From NCBI RefSeq assembly GCF_001729785.1, contig NZ_CP017183.1, forward strand, positions 248,001-312,000: a stretch of 64,000 nucleotides of DNA, written 5' to 3'. The position numbers and the translations under genes are program-made. The stretch comes from Enterobacter hormaechei subsp. xiangfangensis (GTDB lineage: Bacteria; Pseudomonadota; Gammaproteobacteria; Enterobacterales; Enterobacteriaceae). Shown piece by piece: positions 1 through 13,755 of the stretch (the stretch's first letter is position 1; each line of letters starts with the position of its first letter). Below the pieces are notes generated by a model. That model was not told the DNA's origin, searched no databases, and saw only the letters and a list, made by a program, of their open reading frames with translations.

Positions 1-21
1 GCGCTGCTGCAAACTAATGCC

Positions 22-50
22 TTTACGTGGGCGGTGATTTTGTCTACAAT
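22..50 (+). promoter_or_regulatory. Promoter of the rplJL-rpoBC transcription unit (PL10-like)
   Basis: The sequence shows a -35 TTTACG at 22-27, a 17 bp spacer and a -10 TACAAT at 45-50. This is a good sigma70 match placed where E. coli has the internal promoter ahead of rplJ. Transcripts from rplKA upstream of the window probably also read through. Confidence 0.75.
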
Positions 51-306
51 CTTACCCCCACGTTTGCTAACAAAAGTTAGCGGCTAAAAGAATTGTTCGT
101 TGGAGCCTGGCCTATCCAGGCCTCCGTCGAAGACCGCAGGTGTTTCGCAAGAAACTTAATCCCCTGCGTAGACGGTGACAGAACGCTAAGATTATTTTAA
201 ATACTCTGGCTTGTTTCTGCTCACCGTATTAAGACGCTCTTCCCGTTGGGTCGAGTGAAGTGAGTTCCGGAACATGAGTTCCGGCAAACATCCAGGAGCA
301 AAGCTA
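51..306 (+). promoter_or_regulatory. rplJ leader mRNA, probable L10-(L7/L12)4 autoregulatory region
   Basis: This untranslated stretch of about 250 bases lies between the promoter and rplJ. It contains a GC-rich hairpin (arms near 102-110 and 116-125) and further paired segments around 126-175. In E. coli the corresponding leader binds the L10-L7/L12 complex, which represses translation of rplJ and rplL. The function here is inferred from position and resemblance. An in-frame ATG at 274 is judged part of the leader because the Shine-Dalgarno at 294-298 serves the ATG at 307. Confidence 0.6.
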
Positions 307-804
307 ATGGCTTTAAATCTTCAAGACAAACAAGCGATTGTTGCTGAAGTCAGCGAAGTAGCCAAAGGCGCGCTGTCTGCAGTAGTTGCGGATTCCCGTG
401 GCGTTACTGTAGACAAAATGACTGAACTGCGTAAAGCAGGTCGTGAAGCTGGCGTATACATGCGTGTTGTTCGTAACACCCTGCTGCGTCGCGTAGTTGA
501 AGGTACTCAGTTCGAGTGCCTGAAAGACACGTTTGTTGGTCCGACCCTGATTGCATACTCTATGGAACACCCGGGCGCTGCTGCTCGTCTGTTCAAAGAG
601 TTCGCGAAAGCGAATGCAAAATTTGAGGTCAAAGCTGCAGCCTTTGAAGGTGAGTTGATCCCGGCATCGCAAATCGATCGCCTGGCAACCCTGCCGACCT
701 ACGAAGAAGCAATTGCACGCCTGATGGCAACCATGAAAGAAGCTGCGGCTGGCAAACTGGTTCGCACTCTGGCTGCTGTACGCGATGCGAAAGAAGCTGC
801 TTAA
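307..804 (+). CDS. rplJ: 50S ribosomal protein L10
   Basis: The 165-residue product matches E. coli L10 in length and nearly in sequence, beginning [12 protein letters not shown] and ending in VRDAKEAA. L10 forms the base of the ribosomal stalk: its N-terminal domain binds 23S rRNA with L11 and its C-terminal helix carries L7/L12 dimers. As a complex with L7/L12 it represses its own leader. The start at 307 is chosen over the in-frame ATG at 274 because AGGAG at 294-298 sits at normal spacing and the family begins MALNL. It is followed 66 bp downstream by rplL in the same transcript. Confidence 0.98.
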   Translation: MALNLQDKQAIVAEVSEVAKGALSAVVADSRGVTVDKMTELRKAGREAGVYMRVVRNTLLRRVVEGTQFECLKDTFVGPTLIAYSMEHPGAAARLFKEFAKANAKFEVKAAAFEGELIPASQIDRLATLPTYEEAIARLMATMKEAAAGKLVRTLAAVRDAKEAA

Positions 805-870
805 TCGCAGTTATCTTTATAAAGCATTTGCTTACGTATAAACTTATTCTGATTTTCAGGAACAATTTAA

Positions 871-1236
<366 letters not shown>

Positions 1237-1275
1237 GCCAACTTTTCTGGTTGCAGCCTAAGCAATTAGGCTGAT

Positions 1276-1306
1276 GGCTGGTGACTTTTTAGTCACCAGC
1301 CTTTTT
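1276..1306 (+). terminator. Partial terminator (attenuator) between rplL and rpoB
   Basis: A perfect 10 bp stem (1276-1285 with 1292-1301) has a six-base loop and is followed by five T (1302-1306). In E. coli the hairpin at this place terminates most transcripts, so that rpoBC is expressed below the ribosomal protein genes. The same role is inferred here. Confidence 0.8.
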
Positions 1307-1555
1307 GCGCTGTAAGGCATCAGCAGCATTTCACACTGTTTGACTGCTGGTTGTCCTGACAATGCTTGTTTCTATCGACGACTTAATATACTGCGACAGG
1401 GTGCTCGCTCTGTGTAAATCGCAATGAAATGGTTTAAGCGTGATAGCAACAGGTATTGCGGAAAGTATTCAATTTTCCGGTCCACAAAATGGTGTTGCAC
1501 AAACTGTCCCTTCGTCGGACAGATGGGTCGACTTGTCAGCGAGCTGAGGAACCCT
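1307..1555 (+). other. rplL-rpoB spacer with probable RNA processing stem
   Basis: The rest of the 319-base gap before rpoB contains no convincing gene. An open frame running into rpoB from 1424 has no family match before residue 45 and no good ribosome binding site. A TGCGA...TCGCA pairing around 1392-1423 lies where E. coli has its RNase III cleavage site in this spacer; equivalence is inferred. Confidence 0.45.
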
Positions 1556-4500
1556 ATGGTTTACTCCTATACCGAGAAAAAACGTATTCGTAAGGATTTT
1601 GGTAAACGTCCACAAGTTCTGGACATTCCATATCTCCTTTCTATCCAGCTTGACTCGTTCCAGAAGTTTATCGAGCAAGATCCTGAAGGGCAGTACGGCC
1701 TGGAAGCAGCCTTCCGTTCCGTGTTCCCGATTCAGAGCTACAGCGGTAATTCCGAGCTGCAGTACGTCAGCTACCGCCTTGGCGAACCGGTGTTTGACGT
1801 TCAGGAATGTCAGATCCGTGGCGTGACCTATTCCGCACCGCTGCGCGTAAAACTGCGTCTGGTGATCTACGAGCGCGAAGCGCCGGAAGGCACCGTAAAA
1901 GATATTAAAGAACAAGAAGTCTACATGGGTGAAATTCCACTCATGACGGACAACGGTACTTTCGTTATCAACGGTACTGAGCGTGTTATCGTTTCCCAGC
2001 TGCACCGTAGCCCGGGCGTCTTCTTCGACAGCGATAAAGGTAAAACGCACTCTTCCGGTAAAGTACTGTATAACGCACGCATCATTCCTTACCGTGGTTC
2101 ATGGCTGGACTTCGAATTCGATCCAAAAGACAACCTGTTTGTCCGTATCGACCGTCGTCGTAAGCTTCCTGCAACCATCATTCTGCGTGCACTGAACTAT
2201 ACCACTGAGCAGATCCTGGACCTGTTCTTTGAGAAAGTGATCTTTGAAATCCGCGACAACAAGTTGCAGATGGAGTTGGTGCCGGAACGTCTGCGTGGTG
2301 AGACCGCGTCGTTCGACATCGAAGCCGACGGCAAAGTGTATGTGGAAAAAGGTCGCCGTATCACCGCGCGCCACATCCGCCAGCTGGAAAAAGATGATAT
2401 CAAACACATCGAAGTTCCGGTTGAATACATTGCAGGAAAAGTAGCCGCGAAAGATTACGTTGATGAATCAACTGGCGAGCTGATCTGCCCGGCGAACATG
2501 GAGCTGAGCCTGGATCTGCTGGCTAAGCTGAGCCAGGCTGGCCACAAACGTATCGAAACGCTGTTCACCAACGATCTGGACCACGGTCCGTACATCTCTG
2601 AGACTGTACGCGTCGACCCAACCAACGATCGTCTGAGCGCGCTGGTCGAAATCTACCGCATGATGCGTCCTGGTGAGCCACCAACTCGCGAAGCGGCTGA
2701 AAGCCTGTTCGAGAACCTGTTCTTCTCCGAAGACCGCTACGATCTGTCCGCGGTTGGTCGTATGAAGTTCAACCGTTCTCTGCTGCGCGACGAAATCGAA
2801 GGTTCCGGTATCCTGAGCAAAGACGACATCATTGAAGTGATGAAGAAGCTCATCGATATCCGTAACGGTAAAGGCGAAGTGGACGATATCGACCACCTCG
2901 GCAACCGTCGTATCCGTTCCGTAGGCGAAATGGCGGAAAACCAGTTCCGCGTTGGCCTGGTACGTGTAGAGCGTGCGGTGAAAGAGCGTCTGTCTCTGGG
3001 CGATCTGGATACCCTGATGCCTCAGGATATGATCAACGCCAAGCCGATTTCTGCGGCAGTGAAAGAGTTCTTCGGTTCCAGCCAGCTGTCTCAGTTCATG
3101 GACCAGAACAACCCGCTGTCTGAGATCACGCACAAGCGTCGTATCTCCGCACTCGGCCCAGGCGGTCTGACCCGTGAACGCGCAGGCTTTGAAGTTCGAG
3201 ACGTACACCCGACTCACTACGGTCGCGTATGTCCAATCGAAACGCCTGAAGGTCCAAACATCGGTCTGATCAACTCCCTGTCCGTGTACGCACAGACGAA
3301 CGAATACGGTTTCCTCGAGACCCCGTATCGTAAAGTGACCGACGGTGTTGTTACTGACGAAATTCATTACCTGTCTGCTATCGAAGAAGGCAACTACGTT
3401 ATCGCTCAGGCGAACTCCAACCTGGATGACGAAGGCCACTTTGTAGAAGATCTGGTTACCTGCCGTAGCAAAGGCGAATCCAGCTTGTTCAGCCGCGACC
3501 AGGTTGACTACATGGACGTATCCACTCAGCAGGTGGTATCCGTCGGTGCGTCCCTGATCCCGTTCCTGGAACACGATGACGCCAACCGTGCATTGATGGG
3601 TGCGAACATGCAACGTCAGGCCGTTCCAACTCTGCGTGCTGACAAGCCGCTGGTTGGTACCGGTATGGAACGTGCTGTTGCCGTTGACTCCGGTGTTACA
3701 GCAGTTGCTAAGCGTGGCGGTACCGTTCAGTACGTTGACGCATCCCGTATCGTTATCAAAGTTAACGAAGACGAGATGTATCCGGGCGAAGCGGGTATCG
3801 ACATCTACAACCTGACCAAATACACCCGCTCTAACCAGAACACCTGTATCAACCAGATGCCATGTGTGTCTCTGGGTGAGCCAGTTGAGCGCGGCGACGT
3901 GCTGGCAGATGGTCCGTCCACCGACCTCGGTGAACTGGCGCTCGGTCAGAACATGCGCGTAGCGTTCATGCCGTGGAACGGTTACAACTTCGAAGACTCC
4001 ATCCTCGTCTCAGAGCGTGTGGTTCAGGAAGATCGTTTCACCACCATCCACATTCAGGAACTGGCATGTGTGTCCCGTGACACCAAGCTGGGGCCAGAAG
4101 AGATCACTGCCGACATCCCTAACGTGGGTGAAGCTGCGCTCTCCAAACTGGATGAATCCGGTATTGTTTACATCGGTGCGGAAGTCACCGGCGGTGATAT
4201 TCTGGTAGGTAAGGTGACGCCGAAAGGTGAAACCCAGCTGACGCCAGAAGAGAAACTGCTGCGTGCTATCTTCGGTGAGAAAGCGTCTGACGTTAAAGAC
4301 TCTTCTCTGCGCGTACCAAACGGTGTTTCCGGTACGGTTATCGACGTTCAGGTCTTCACTCGTGATGGCGTTGAGAAAGATAAGCGTGCGCTGGAAATCG
4401 AAGAGATGCAGCTCAAACAGGCTAAGAAAGACCTGTCTGAAGAACTGCAAATCCTCGAAGCAGGTCTGTTCAGCCGTATCTATGCGGTGCTGGTTGCCGG

Positions 4501-5584
4501 TGGCGTTGAAGCTGAGAAGCTCGACAAACTGCCACGCGATCGCTGGCTGGAACTGGGCCTGACCGACGAAGAGAAACAGAATCAGCTGGAACAACTGGCT
4601 GAGCAGTATGACGAACTGAAACACGAGTTCGAGAAAAAACTCGAAGCGAAACGCCGTAAAATCACTCAGGGCGACGATCTGGCACCAGGCGTGCTGAAGA
4701 TTGTTAAGGTGTATCTGGCTGTTAAACGTCAGATCCAGCCTGGTGATAAGATGGCAGGTCGTCACGGTAACAAGGGTGTTATCTCTAAGATCAACCCGAT
4801 CGAAGATATGCCGCACGATGCTAACGGTACGCCGGTAGATATCGTACTGAACCCACTGGGCGTACCGTCTCGTATGAACATCGGTCAGATTCTGGAAACC
4901 CACCTGGGTATGGCTGCGAAAGGTATCGGCGATAAGATCAACGCCATGCTGAAACAGCAGCAGGAAGTCGCGAAACTGCGCGAGTTCATCCAGCGTGCCT
5001 ATGATCTGGGTACTGACGTTCGTCAGAAAGTCGACCTGAACACCTTCAGCGATGAAGAAGTGCTGCGTCTGGCAGAGAACCTGCGCAAAGGTATGCCAAT
5101 TGCAACGCCGGTATTCGACGGTGCAAAAGAAGCTGAAATTAAAGAGCTGCTGCAACTGGGTGGTCTGCCAACGTCTGGTCAGATTACGCTGTTTGACGGC
5201 CGTACCGGTGAACAGTTCGAGCGTCCGGTAACCGTAGGTTACATGTACATGCTGAAACTGAACCACCTGGTCGACGACAAGATGCACGCTCGTTCTACCG
5301 GTTCTTACAGCCTGGTTACTCAGCAGCCGCTGGGTGGTAAGGCTCAGTTCGGTGGTCAGCGCTTCGGGGAGATGGAAGTGTGGGCGCTGGAAGCATACGG
5401 CGCAGCATACACCTTGCAGGAAATGCTCACCGTTAAGTCTGATGACGTGAACGGTCGTACTAAGATGTATAAAAACATCGTAGACGGCAACCATCAGATG
5501 GAGCCGGGCATGCCAGAATCCTTCAACGTACTGTTGAAAGAGATTCGTTCGCTGGGTATCAACATCGAACTGGAAGACGAGTAA
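1556..5584 (+). CDS. rpoB: DNA-directed RNA polymerase beta subunit
   Basis: The 1342-residue product has the same length as E. coli RpoB and is almost identical throughout. Together with beta prime it forms the catalytic cleft of RNA polymerase. The rifampicin region keeps the sensitive residues: the [12 protein letters not shown] segment, the His of ITHKRR and the Ser of RISAL, so no known resistance change is visible. The C-terminal [18 protein letters not shown] clamp anchor and the end in IELEDE are intact. The start at 1556 ([12 protein letters not shown]) follows a TGAGGA ribosome binding site. An upstream in-frame extension to 1424 is rejected. rpoC follows after a 76 bp spacer. Confidence 0.99.
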   Translation: MVYSYTEKKRIRKDFGKRPQVLDIPYLLSIQLDSFQKFIEQDPEGQYGLEAAFRSVFPIQSYSGNSELQYVSYRLGEPVFDVQECQIRGVTYSAPLRVKLRLVIYEREAPEGTVKDIKEQEVYMGEIPLMTDNGTFVINGTERVIVSQLHRSPGVFFDSDKGKTHSSGKVLYNARIIPYRGSWLDFEFDPKDNLFVRIDRRRKLPATIILRALNYTTEQILDLFFEKVIFEIRDNKLQMELVPERLRGETASFDIEADGKVYVEKGRRITARHIRQLEKDDIKHIEVPVEYIAGKVAAKDYVDESTGELICPANMELSLDLLAKLSQAGHKRIETLFTNDLDHGPYISETVRVDPTNDRLSALVEIYRMMRPGEPPTREAAESLFENLFFSEDRYDLSAVGRMKFNRSLLRDEIEGSGILSKDDIIEVMKKLIDIRNGKGEVDDIDHLGNRRIRSVGEMAENQFRVGLVRVERAVKERLSLGDLDTLMPQDMINAKPISAAVKEFFGSSQLSQFMDQNNPLSEITHKRRISALGPGGLTRERAGFEVRDVHPTHYGRVCPIETPEGPNIGLINSLSVYAQTNEYGFLETPYRKVTDGVVTDEIHYLSAIEEGNYVIAQANSNLDDEGHFVEDLVTCRSKGESSLFSRDQVDYMDVSTQQVVSVGASLIPFLEHDDANRALMGANMQRQAVPTLRADKPLVGTGMERAVAVDSGVTAVAKRGGTVQYVDASRIVIKVNEDEMYPGEAGIDIYNLTKYTRSNQNTCINQMPCVSLGEPVERGDVLADGPSTDLGELALGQNMRVAFMPWNGYNFEDSILVSERVVQEDRFTTIHIQELACVSRDTKLGPEEITADIPNVGEAALSKLDESGIVYIGAEVTGGDILVGKVTPKGETQLTPEEKLLRAIFGEKASDVKDSSLRVPNGVSGTVIDVQVFTRDGVEKDKRALEIEEMQLKQAKKDLSEELQILEAGLFSRIYAVLVAGGVEAEKLDKLPRDRWLELGLTDEEKQNQLEQLAEQYDELKHEFEKKLEAKRRKITQGDDLAPGVLKIVKVYLAVKRQIQPGDKMAGRHGNKGVISKINPIEDMPHDANGTPVDIVLNPLGVPSRMNIGQILETHLGMAAKGIGDKINAMLKQQQEVAKLREFIQRAYDLGTDVRQKVDLNTFSDEEVLRLAENLRKGMPIATPVFDGAKEAEIKELLQLGGLPTSGQITLFDGRTGEQFERPVTVGYMYMLKLNHLVDDKMHARSTGSYSLVTQQPLGGKAQFGGQRFGEMEVWALEAYGAAYTLQEMLTVKSDDVNGRTKMYKNIVDGNHQMEPGMPESFNVLLKEIRSLGINIELEDE

Positions 5585-5603
5585 TTCTCGCTCAAACAGG
5601 TCA

Positions 5604-5631
5604 CTGCTGTCGGGTTAACGCCCGACAGCAG
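5604..5631 (+). other. Intercistronic hairpin between rpoB and rpoC
   Basis: A perfect 11 bp stem (5604-5614 with 5621-5631) has a six-base loop. It is not followed by a T-run, so it is not a classical terminator. It ends 17 bases before the GGGAG ribosome binding site of rpoC. mRNA stabilisation, processing or modulation of rpoC translation are all possible. Confidence 0.7.
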
Positions 5632-5660
5632 AGTGTGCTAACTCCGACGGGAGCAAATCC

Positions 5661-9884
<4,224 letters not shown>

Positions 9885-9901
9885 TCGTTGATGCCGTAAA
9901 T

Positions 9902-9928
9902 AAAAAACCCGCCTCGGCGGGTTTTTTT
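9902..9928 (+). terminator. Rho-independent terminator after rpoC
   Basis: A CCCGC/GCGGG stem with a CTCG loop is extended by A/T pairs and followed by seven T (9922-9928). The preceding A-run makes it potentially bidirectional, which would also serve the convergent EIIA gene ending at 9941. Confidence 0.9.
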
Positions 9929-9940
9929 ATATCTGCATTT

Positions 9941-10258
9941 TCAGTTTACCAGCGGGATGCGTCGATAAAGCTCAATCATGTCGCCCGCCAGATCCTGAAT
10001 TACCATCGCGTTCATCAGGTGGTCCTGAGAATGAACGGTGATCAGGTTAACCGGCAGTTTTCCTGTCCCTTCGTCAAGACCGATAAGCTGCGTCTGGATC
10101 GTATGCGCATGTTTCACATATTCACGCGACTCTTCCATCGCTTTCTCGGCTTCGTCAAAGTCGCCTTTTCGCGCCATCTGCAACGCCGTCAGGGCCGCAC
10201 TGCGCGCCGCGCCTGCGTTGACCAGCAGTTCCATGATCGTGGTTTCTAAGTCTTCCAT
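9941..10258 (-). CDS. PTS lactose/cellobiose-type EIIA component
   Basis: The 105-residue all-helical protein belongs to the PTS EIIA lactose/cellobiose family (LacF/ChbA-like). The N-terminal LLVNAGAARSAALTALQMAR helix and the VHSQDHLM active-site motif are present; the phosphorylatable His is residue 76. The family accepts phosphate from HPr and passes it to EIIB. Its ATG overlaps the TAA of the upstream EIIB gene in a TAATG junction, so the two are translationally coupled. No EIIC permease gene lies nearby, so the sugar is unknown. E. coli K-12 has no such genes between rpoC and thiH. Confidence 0.85.
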   Translation of the reverse strand: MEDLETTIMELLVNAGAARSAALTALQMARKGDFDEAEKAMEESREYVKHAHTIQTQLIGLDEGTGKLPVNLITVHSQDHLMNAMVIQDLAGDMIELYRRIPLVN

Positions 10259-10566
10259 TATGACTCCAGAAGTTTGAGCGCTTTTTCCAGTACGGCATCA
10301 CCTTTCATCATGCCGTAATCCATCATGTCGATGACCGCGACCTTTTTTCCGAGCGGATCGGCCTGCGCCTGGAGTTTTGCCTGTTCGTATTTGACCTGTG
10401 GCCCCAGTAATACGATATCAGCCGTCGCGATGTTATCTTTGAACTCCGCGACCGGAACGGCTTTAATGGTTACTTCGACTCCTTTTTTCTGCGCGGCATC
10501 TTTCATACGTTGAACCAGCATGCTGGTTGACATTCCCGCTGCACAGCATAAAACGATGTTCTTCAT
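10258..10566 (-). CDS. PTS cellobiose/lactose-type EIIB component
   Basis: The 102-residue protein has the EIIB fold signature CCAAGMSTSML at its N terminus. Cys8 is the expected phospho-cysteine, and a GPQVKYE segment near residue 55 resembles ChbB. It would take phosphate from the EIIA encoded immediately downstream and pass it to a sugar bound in an EIIC encoded elsewhere. It heads the two-gene unit and has its own candidate promoter with a CRP site. A regulatory rather than transport role is possible but not shown. Confidence 0.85.
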   Translation of the reverse strand: MKNIVLCCAAGMSTSMLVQRMKDAAQKKGVEVTIKAVPVAEFKDNIATADIVLLGPQVKYEQAKLQAQADPLGKKVAVIDMMDYGMMKGDAVLEKALKLLES

Positions 10567-10596
10567 AGTCAGCCTCGATCTACATGTGTTTATTGA

Positions 10597-10658
10597 TAAT
10601 TATCCCGTGCAGACTGCTTCAACAACCGCTTTACCGCGATTGTGTGTCAGGCATCACA
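10597..10658 (-). promoter_or_regulatory. Candidate promoter and CRP site for the EIIB-EIIA pair
   Basis: On the minus strand a -35 TTGTTG (10625-10620), a 17 bp spacer and a -10 TAATTA (10602-10597) predict a start near 10590. A CRP-like site occupies 10643-10658 as TGTGT, six bases, TCACA, matching nine of ten consensus half-site bases. Its centre is about 60.5 bp upstream of the predicted start, close to class I spacing. This is a pattern match only. Confidence 0.5.
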
Positions 10659-10707
10659 AAGAAATCGGCATTTTTCTGAAACCGGTTACAATTTTACCGC
10701 GGAGAGC

Positions 10708-10733
10708 ATTCTGCCCGTCAGATCGGGCAGAAT
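10708..10733. other. Hairpin between the cyclase gene and the EIIB gene
   Basis: A perfect 10 bp inverted repeat (10708-10717 with 10724-10733) has a six-base loop and lies just after the cyclase stop codon on the minus strand. No T-run follows on either strand, so terminator function is doubtful. It may separate the two transcription units or stabilise the 3' end. Confidence 0.5.
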
Positions 10734-10746
10734 TTGAGTAAGGGTA

Positions 10747-12288
10747 TTATCGGCTGGCCGTGCTTACGATGCGGTTTTTACCCTGTTGTTTAGCGGTATA
10801 CAGCGCTTCATCTACGCTACCGATAAATTGTTCCAGCGGTTCGAAGTGCCACTCTCCCGTCCCGGCGCTGAAGGTCACTCGCAGGTTCTCTTCCCGCCAG
10901 GTCCGCTTTTCAACGGCGGTGCGCCAGGCTTCCAGTAGCGCGTGCGCGGAGTTCATCAGCTCGGCCGGGAAGATCACGCCGAACTCTTCTCCACCGTAGC
11001 GGTAAACGGGAACGTGGTGCGGCTGCATGATCTGAATACCTTCGCGTGCCACGTTGCGCAGCACAATATCCCCGCTCAGGTGGCCCCAGGTGTCGTTAAT
11101 GGACTTGAAGTTATCGATGTCGATCAGCGCCAGAACGAAGGGTTGATGGGCGGTCAGCAGCTCATCCACATCGTTGTCGAACGCACGGCGGTTTTTGCAG
11201 CCTGTCAGCGCATCATGGGTGGCTTGACGGACATAGGCCAGCTCGCGTTCTTTATTGGTTCGAATGGTATGGCTGAGCATCGCTTCAAGGCGTGGCGCCT
11301 GGTTGACGTCGCCGGTTTTGATGGCATTGATAATGTTCATCAGCACAGAACGCGAGGCATGACGAAGGTAAAGCCCAAACAGAATGATGATGATTGCCGC
11401 CAGCGCAAATCCCCAGCCGACGACGGTGGTCTCATGCCGGGTGATGACGGTAAGCGTGGCATCGGAGACCCGATAAATCACAAACCAGTCCGGATTGGTG
11501 AAAGAGTAGTAGTAATACCAGGTTTTACTTTTGGGGTCGAAAAGATGGCCCTCGCCGCTGGTCATTTGGTCCATCAGCGCTTCGCTTACGTACTGCTTAA
11601 AGAGCGCCCCCGTGTCCGGATGCAGCACAACAGCGCCGTCACGCTCCACAACAAAAAACTCACCCTGAACCGGCGCCACCATCTGGCGCAGGGTATACCC
11701 CATGGACGTTAAATCAAGATGGAAAGCGAGCGTGCCCTTCAGGCGGCCTTCCGGTGAAATGACCGGCTTATAGAGAGTGACCGTAGGATGTTGGGTAAAA
11801 TAGTCCAGATAGGGGCGGGTGTAGTGAGGAAAGTTGCTGGCTTCCGCTTGTCCGATAAACCATGGACGGGTCCGGGCGTCGAACGACTTACCCTTCTCCG
11901 TTGGCAGCACTTCCGGCGCGCGCAGATGGCGCCCTACTGTGTCCGCCAGAGAGATAGACGACACCGTCGGCATCAGGTTCTGCAAATGCATCAACATCTG
12001 CAAACCGTGTGTCGGGTCGATATTAATTGTCTGATTTACTCTGTCGTTACGGGCGAAGTACATCGCAGCACGACCAAGAATATAGTCATTTTCTCGCAGG
12101 ATGGATTCGGTATAGTTTACCGCCAGATTATGGGTGAAGTTACCATTAATCTTATGATAATCCTCAAGAAAATCCTTTCTCTGTGAAAGGATAACCAGGA
12201 TGGCGATCAGCGCAAAACTGAGCAGGATCCCCGCGAAGCTGACCATAATTGGCCGCGTAAAAGAGAGCTTTTTACTGTGGAGTGCCAT
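10747..12288 (-). CDS. Membrane diguanylate cyclase with periplasmic Cache-type sensor
   Basis: The 513-residue protein has a first membrane helix at about 12-36, a periplasmic region resembling a dCache sensor (about 37-285), and a second membrane helix at about 288-309. A short linker follows, then a C-terminal GGDEF domain from about 355. The catalytic motif is canonical (RYGGEEFG), and the DALTGCKNRRAF and IDIDNFKSINDTWGH motifs are present, so synthesis of cyclic di-GMP is expected. The inhibitory I-site RxxD normally found before the motif is absent (PHHVPVYRY there). The start at 12288 has a weak ribosome binding site. No specific ortholog name is assigned. Confidence 0.85.
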   Translation of the reverse strand: MALHSKKLSFTRPIMVSFAGILLSFALIAILVILSQRKDFLEDYHKINGNFTHNLAVNYTESILRENDYILGRAAMYFARNDRVNQTINIDPTHGLQMLMHLQNLMPTVSSISLADTVGRHLRAPEVLPTEKGKSFDARTRPWFIGQAEASNFPHYTRPYLDYFTQHPTVTLYKPVISPEGRLKGTLAFHLDLTSMGYTLRQMVAPVQGEFFVVERDGAVVLHPDTGALFKQYVSEALMDQMTSGEGHLFDPKSKTWYYYYSFTNPDWFVIYRVSDATLTVITRHETTVVGWGFALAAIIIILFGLYLRHASRSVLMNIINAIKTGDVNQAPRLEAMLSHTIRTNKERELAYVRQATHDALTGCKNRRAFDNDVDELLTAHQPFVLALIDIDNFKSINDTWGHLSGDIVLRNVAREGIQIMQPHHVPVYRYGGEEFGVIFPAELMNSAHALLEAWRTAVEKRTWREENLRVTFSAGTGEWHFEPLEQFIGSVDEALYTAKQQGKNRIVSTASR

Positions 12289-12627
12289 GAGTTGTACATC
12301 AATCCAGATGGTAGACGCGTTGCGTCTGTCGATACCCTCAGCATAGTCGCTGTCCGGTTGCTGGTAGTAAATTATACAGAAGGCGATTACCGACGAGATG
12401 ATTTATCTTAAGCGTAGATAAGAAACGACGTATTTATTGTATCGATTAAAATTTTGTTTAAGAGGCGGAGGGCAGGGCGAAACGAGGAAGAAGCATTTTC
12501 ACCCTGGTCAGCGTCCGTTGCTGACGTGGTAAAGCATAAGAAAACCAGGCAGATCGCCTCAATCGCCCGGTTTTGATCTTACGAGCCGCCTCGTAACCTT
12601 TTCGCGTTTTTGCAGTCGGTTTCAGCG
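12289..12627. other. Gap between thiH and the cyclase gene: promoter, inverted repeat and terminator
   Basis: No gene is seen in these 339 bases. On the minus strand a perfect -10 TATAAT lies at 12376-12371, with no good -35, giving a start near 12364 for the cyclase gene. An operator-like repeat TTATCT, seven bases, AGATAA (12403-12421) lies just upstream. A small hairpin AGACGC/GCGTCT (12313-12327) lies in the predicted leader. The thi operon terminator is at 12541-12574. Confidence 0.55.
12541..12574 (-). terminator. Terminator of the thi operon
   Basis: Ten-base arms at 12541-12550 and 12565-12574 pair fully in minus-strand RNA, using one G-U pair. In plus-strand RNA the same position would be an A-C mismatch, so the structure is adapted to the minus strand. 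The stem ends in UUUU. It lies 54 bases beyond the thiH stop codon. Confidence 0.65.
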
Positions 12628-13755
12628 CTAATGCGAGGCTCTTCCCAGCCAGCTATCCCAGTCTTTCCACACGGGCTGTAGCCCCTGGGCAGTCAGGGCT
12701 TCCGCCACCGCTTCGGGCCGTCGTCCGTCGTGCGGTGCAAACTGTTCCAGTTCCGGGTGATCGTCCGCGTAACCGCCCGGCTGCGTTTTGGAAAAGGCGC
12801 TAACGTTATTGATCGCCAGCGGGATCGCGCGGTCGCGAAACGCGGGTGATTCACGCGTGGAGAGCGACAATTCCACTTCCGGCGCGAACAGGCGAAATGC
12901 ACACAGGGTTTGCACCAGCTGGCGCTCATCCATCAGCGAAGCGGGTTCAACGCCTCCCGTACACGGACGCAGCCGCGGGAAAGAGATGGAATAGCGGCTT
13001 TGCCAGTAGCGCTGCTGTAGCCACAGCAGATGCTCCGCCACCATATAGCAGTCCACCCGCCAGCTGTCGGACAGACCGATAAGCGCGCCCAGCCCAATTT
13101 TATCGATACCGGCGCGCCCCAGCCTGTCCGGCGTTTCCAGCCGGAAGATGAAATCCTGCTTCTTCCCTTTCAGGTGATGCCGGGCATAGGTCGCCTCGTG
13201 GTAGGTTTCCTGATAGACCATGACGCCGTCCAGCCCGAGCGTTTTCAGCTCCGCATATTCCTCCTGCGACAAAGGCTGCACTTCCATTTGCAACGAGGCA
13301 AATTCGCGGCGGATGGCCGGAAGATGCTGGCGAAAATAGTCCATCCCCACTTTGCCCTGATGTTCACCCGTCACCAGCAGGAGATGTTCAAAACCCATCT
13401 CACGAATAGCCGCACACTCGCGGGCGATCTCATGCTCATCCAGCGTTTTACGCTTAATACGGTTGCTCATGGAGAAACCACAGTAGGTGCAGTCGTTGGC
13501 GCACAGGTTAGAAAGATAGAGCGGCACGTAAAAGCTCACCGTGTTGCCAAAACGCTGGCGGGTGAGGCGTTGCGCGCGCTGCGCCATCGGTTCAAGGTAC
13601 GCGCCGGCTGCCGGAGAAAGCAGCGCCATCAAATCCTCGCGGGTCAAATGTTTGGCTGTTAATGCCCGCTCTACGTCCGCAGAGGTTTTACTGTTGATGC
13701 GTAAGGCAATATCGTCCCAGTTCAGCTGACGCCAGCGATCGGTAAAGGTAGCCAT
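12628..13755 (-). CDS. thiH: 2-iminoacetate synthase (tyrosine lyase)
   Basis: The 375-residue radical SAM enzyme cleaves tyrosine to p-cresol and dehydroglycine, the glycine-derived precursor of the thiazole ring of thiamin. The radical SAM cluster motif is CANDCTYC with Cys85, Cys89 and Cys92, followed by GFSMSNRIKRKTL. E. coli ThiH is 377 residues and ends in LGRASQRL; this one ends in LGRASH. The start is set at the ATG overlapping the thiG TGA (TGATG junction). A longer open frame upstream has no ThiH similarity. It is the last gene of thiCEFSGH and works with ThiG. Confidence 0.96.
   Translation of the reverse strand: MATFTDRWRQLNWDDIALRINSKTSADVERALTAKHLTREDLMALLSPAAGAYLEPMAQRAQRLTRQRFGNTVSFYVPLYLSNLCANDCTYCGFSMSNRIKRKTLDEHEIARECAAIREMGFEHLLLVTGEHQGKVGMDYFRQHLPAIRREFASLQMEVQPLSQEEYAELKTLGLDGVMVYQETYHEATYARHHLKGKKQDFIFRLETPDRLGRAGIDKIGLGALIGLSDSWRVDCYMVAEHLLWLQQRYWQSRYSISFPRLRPCTGGVEPASLMDERQLVQTLCAFRLFAPEVELSLSTRESPAFRDRAIPLAINNVSAFSKTQPGGYADDHPELEQFAPHDGRRPEAVAEALTAQGLQPVWKDWDSWLGRASH

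Noticed and set aside
274..306. Upstream in-frame ATG extending rplJ by 11 codons
   Set aside because: The Shine-Dalgarno at 294-298 serves the ATG at 307 and the family begins MALNL; the upstream ATG lies in the autoregulatory leader.
1424..1555. N-terminal extension of rpoB by 44 codons
   Set aside because: No family match, and it would cover the rplL-rpoB RNA processing region.
2994..3320. Rifampicin resistance change in rpoB
   Set aside because: The cluster I and II segments read as wild type, including the Asp, His and Ser positions most often altered.
4010..5494. Long antisense open frame opposite rpoB
   Set aside because: No ribosome binding site and no recognisable family. Such frames arise opposite highly biased codons in rpoB.
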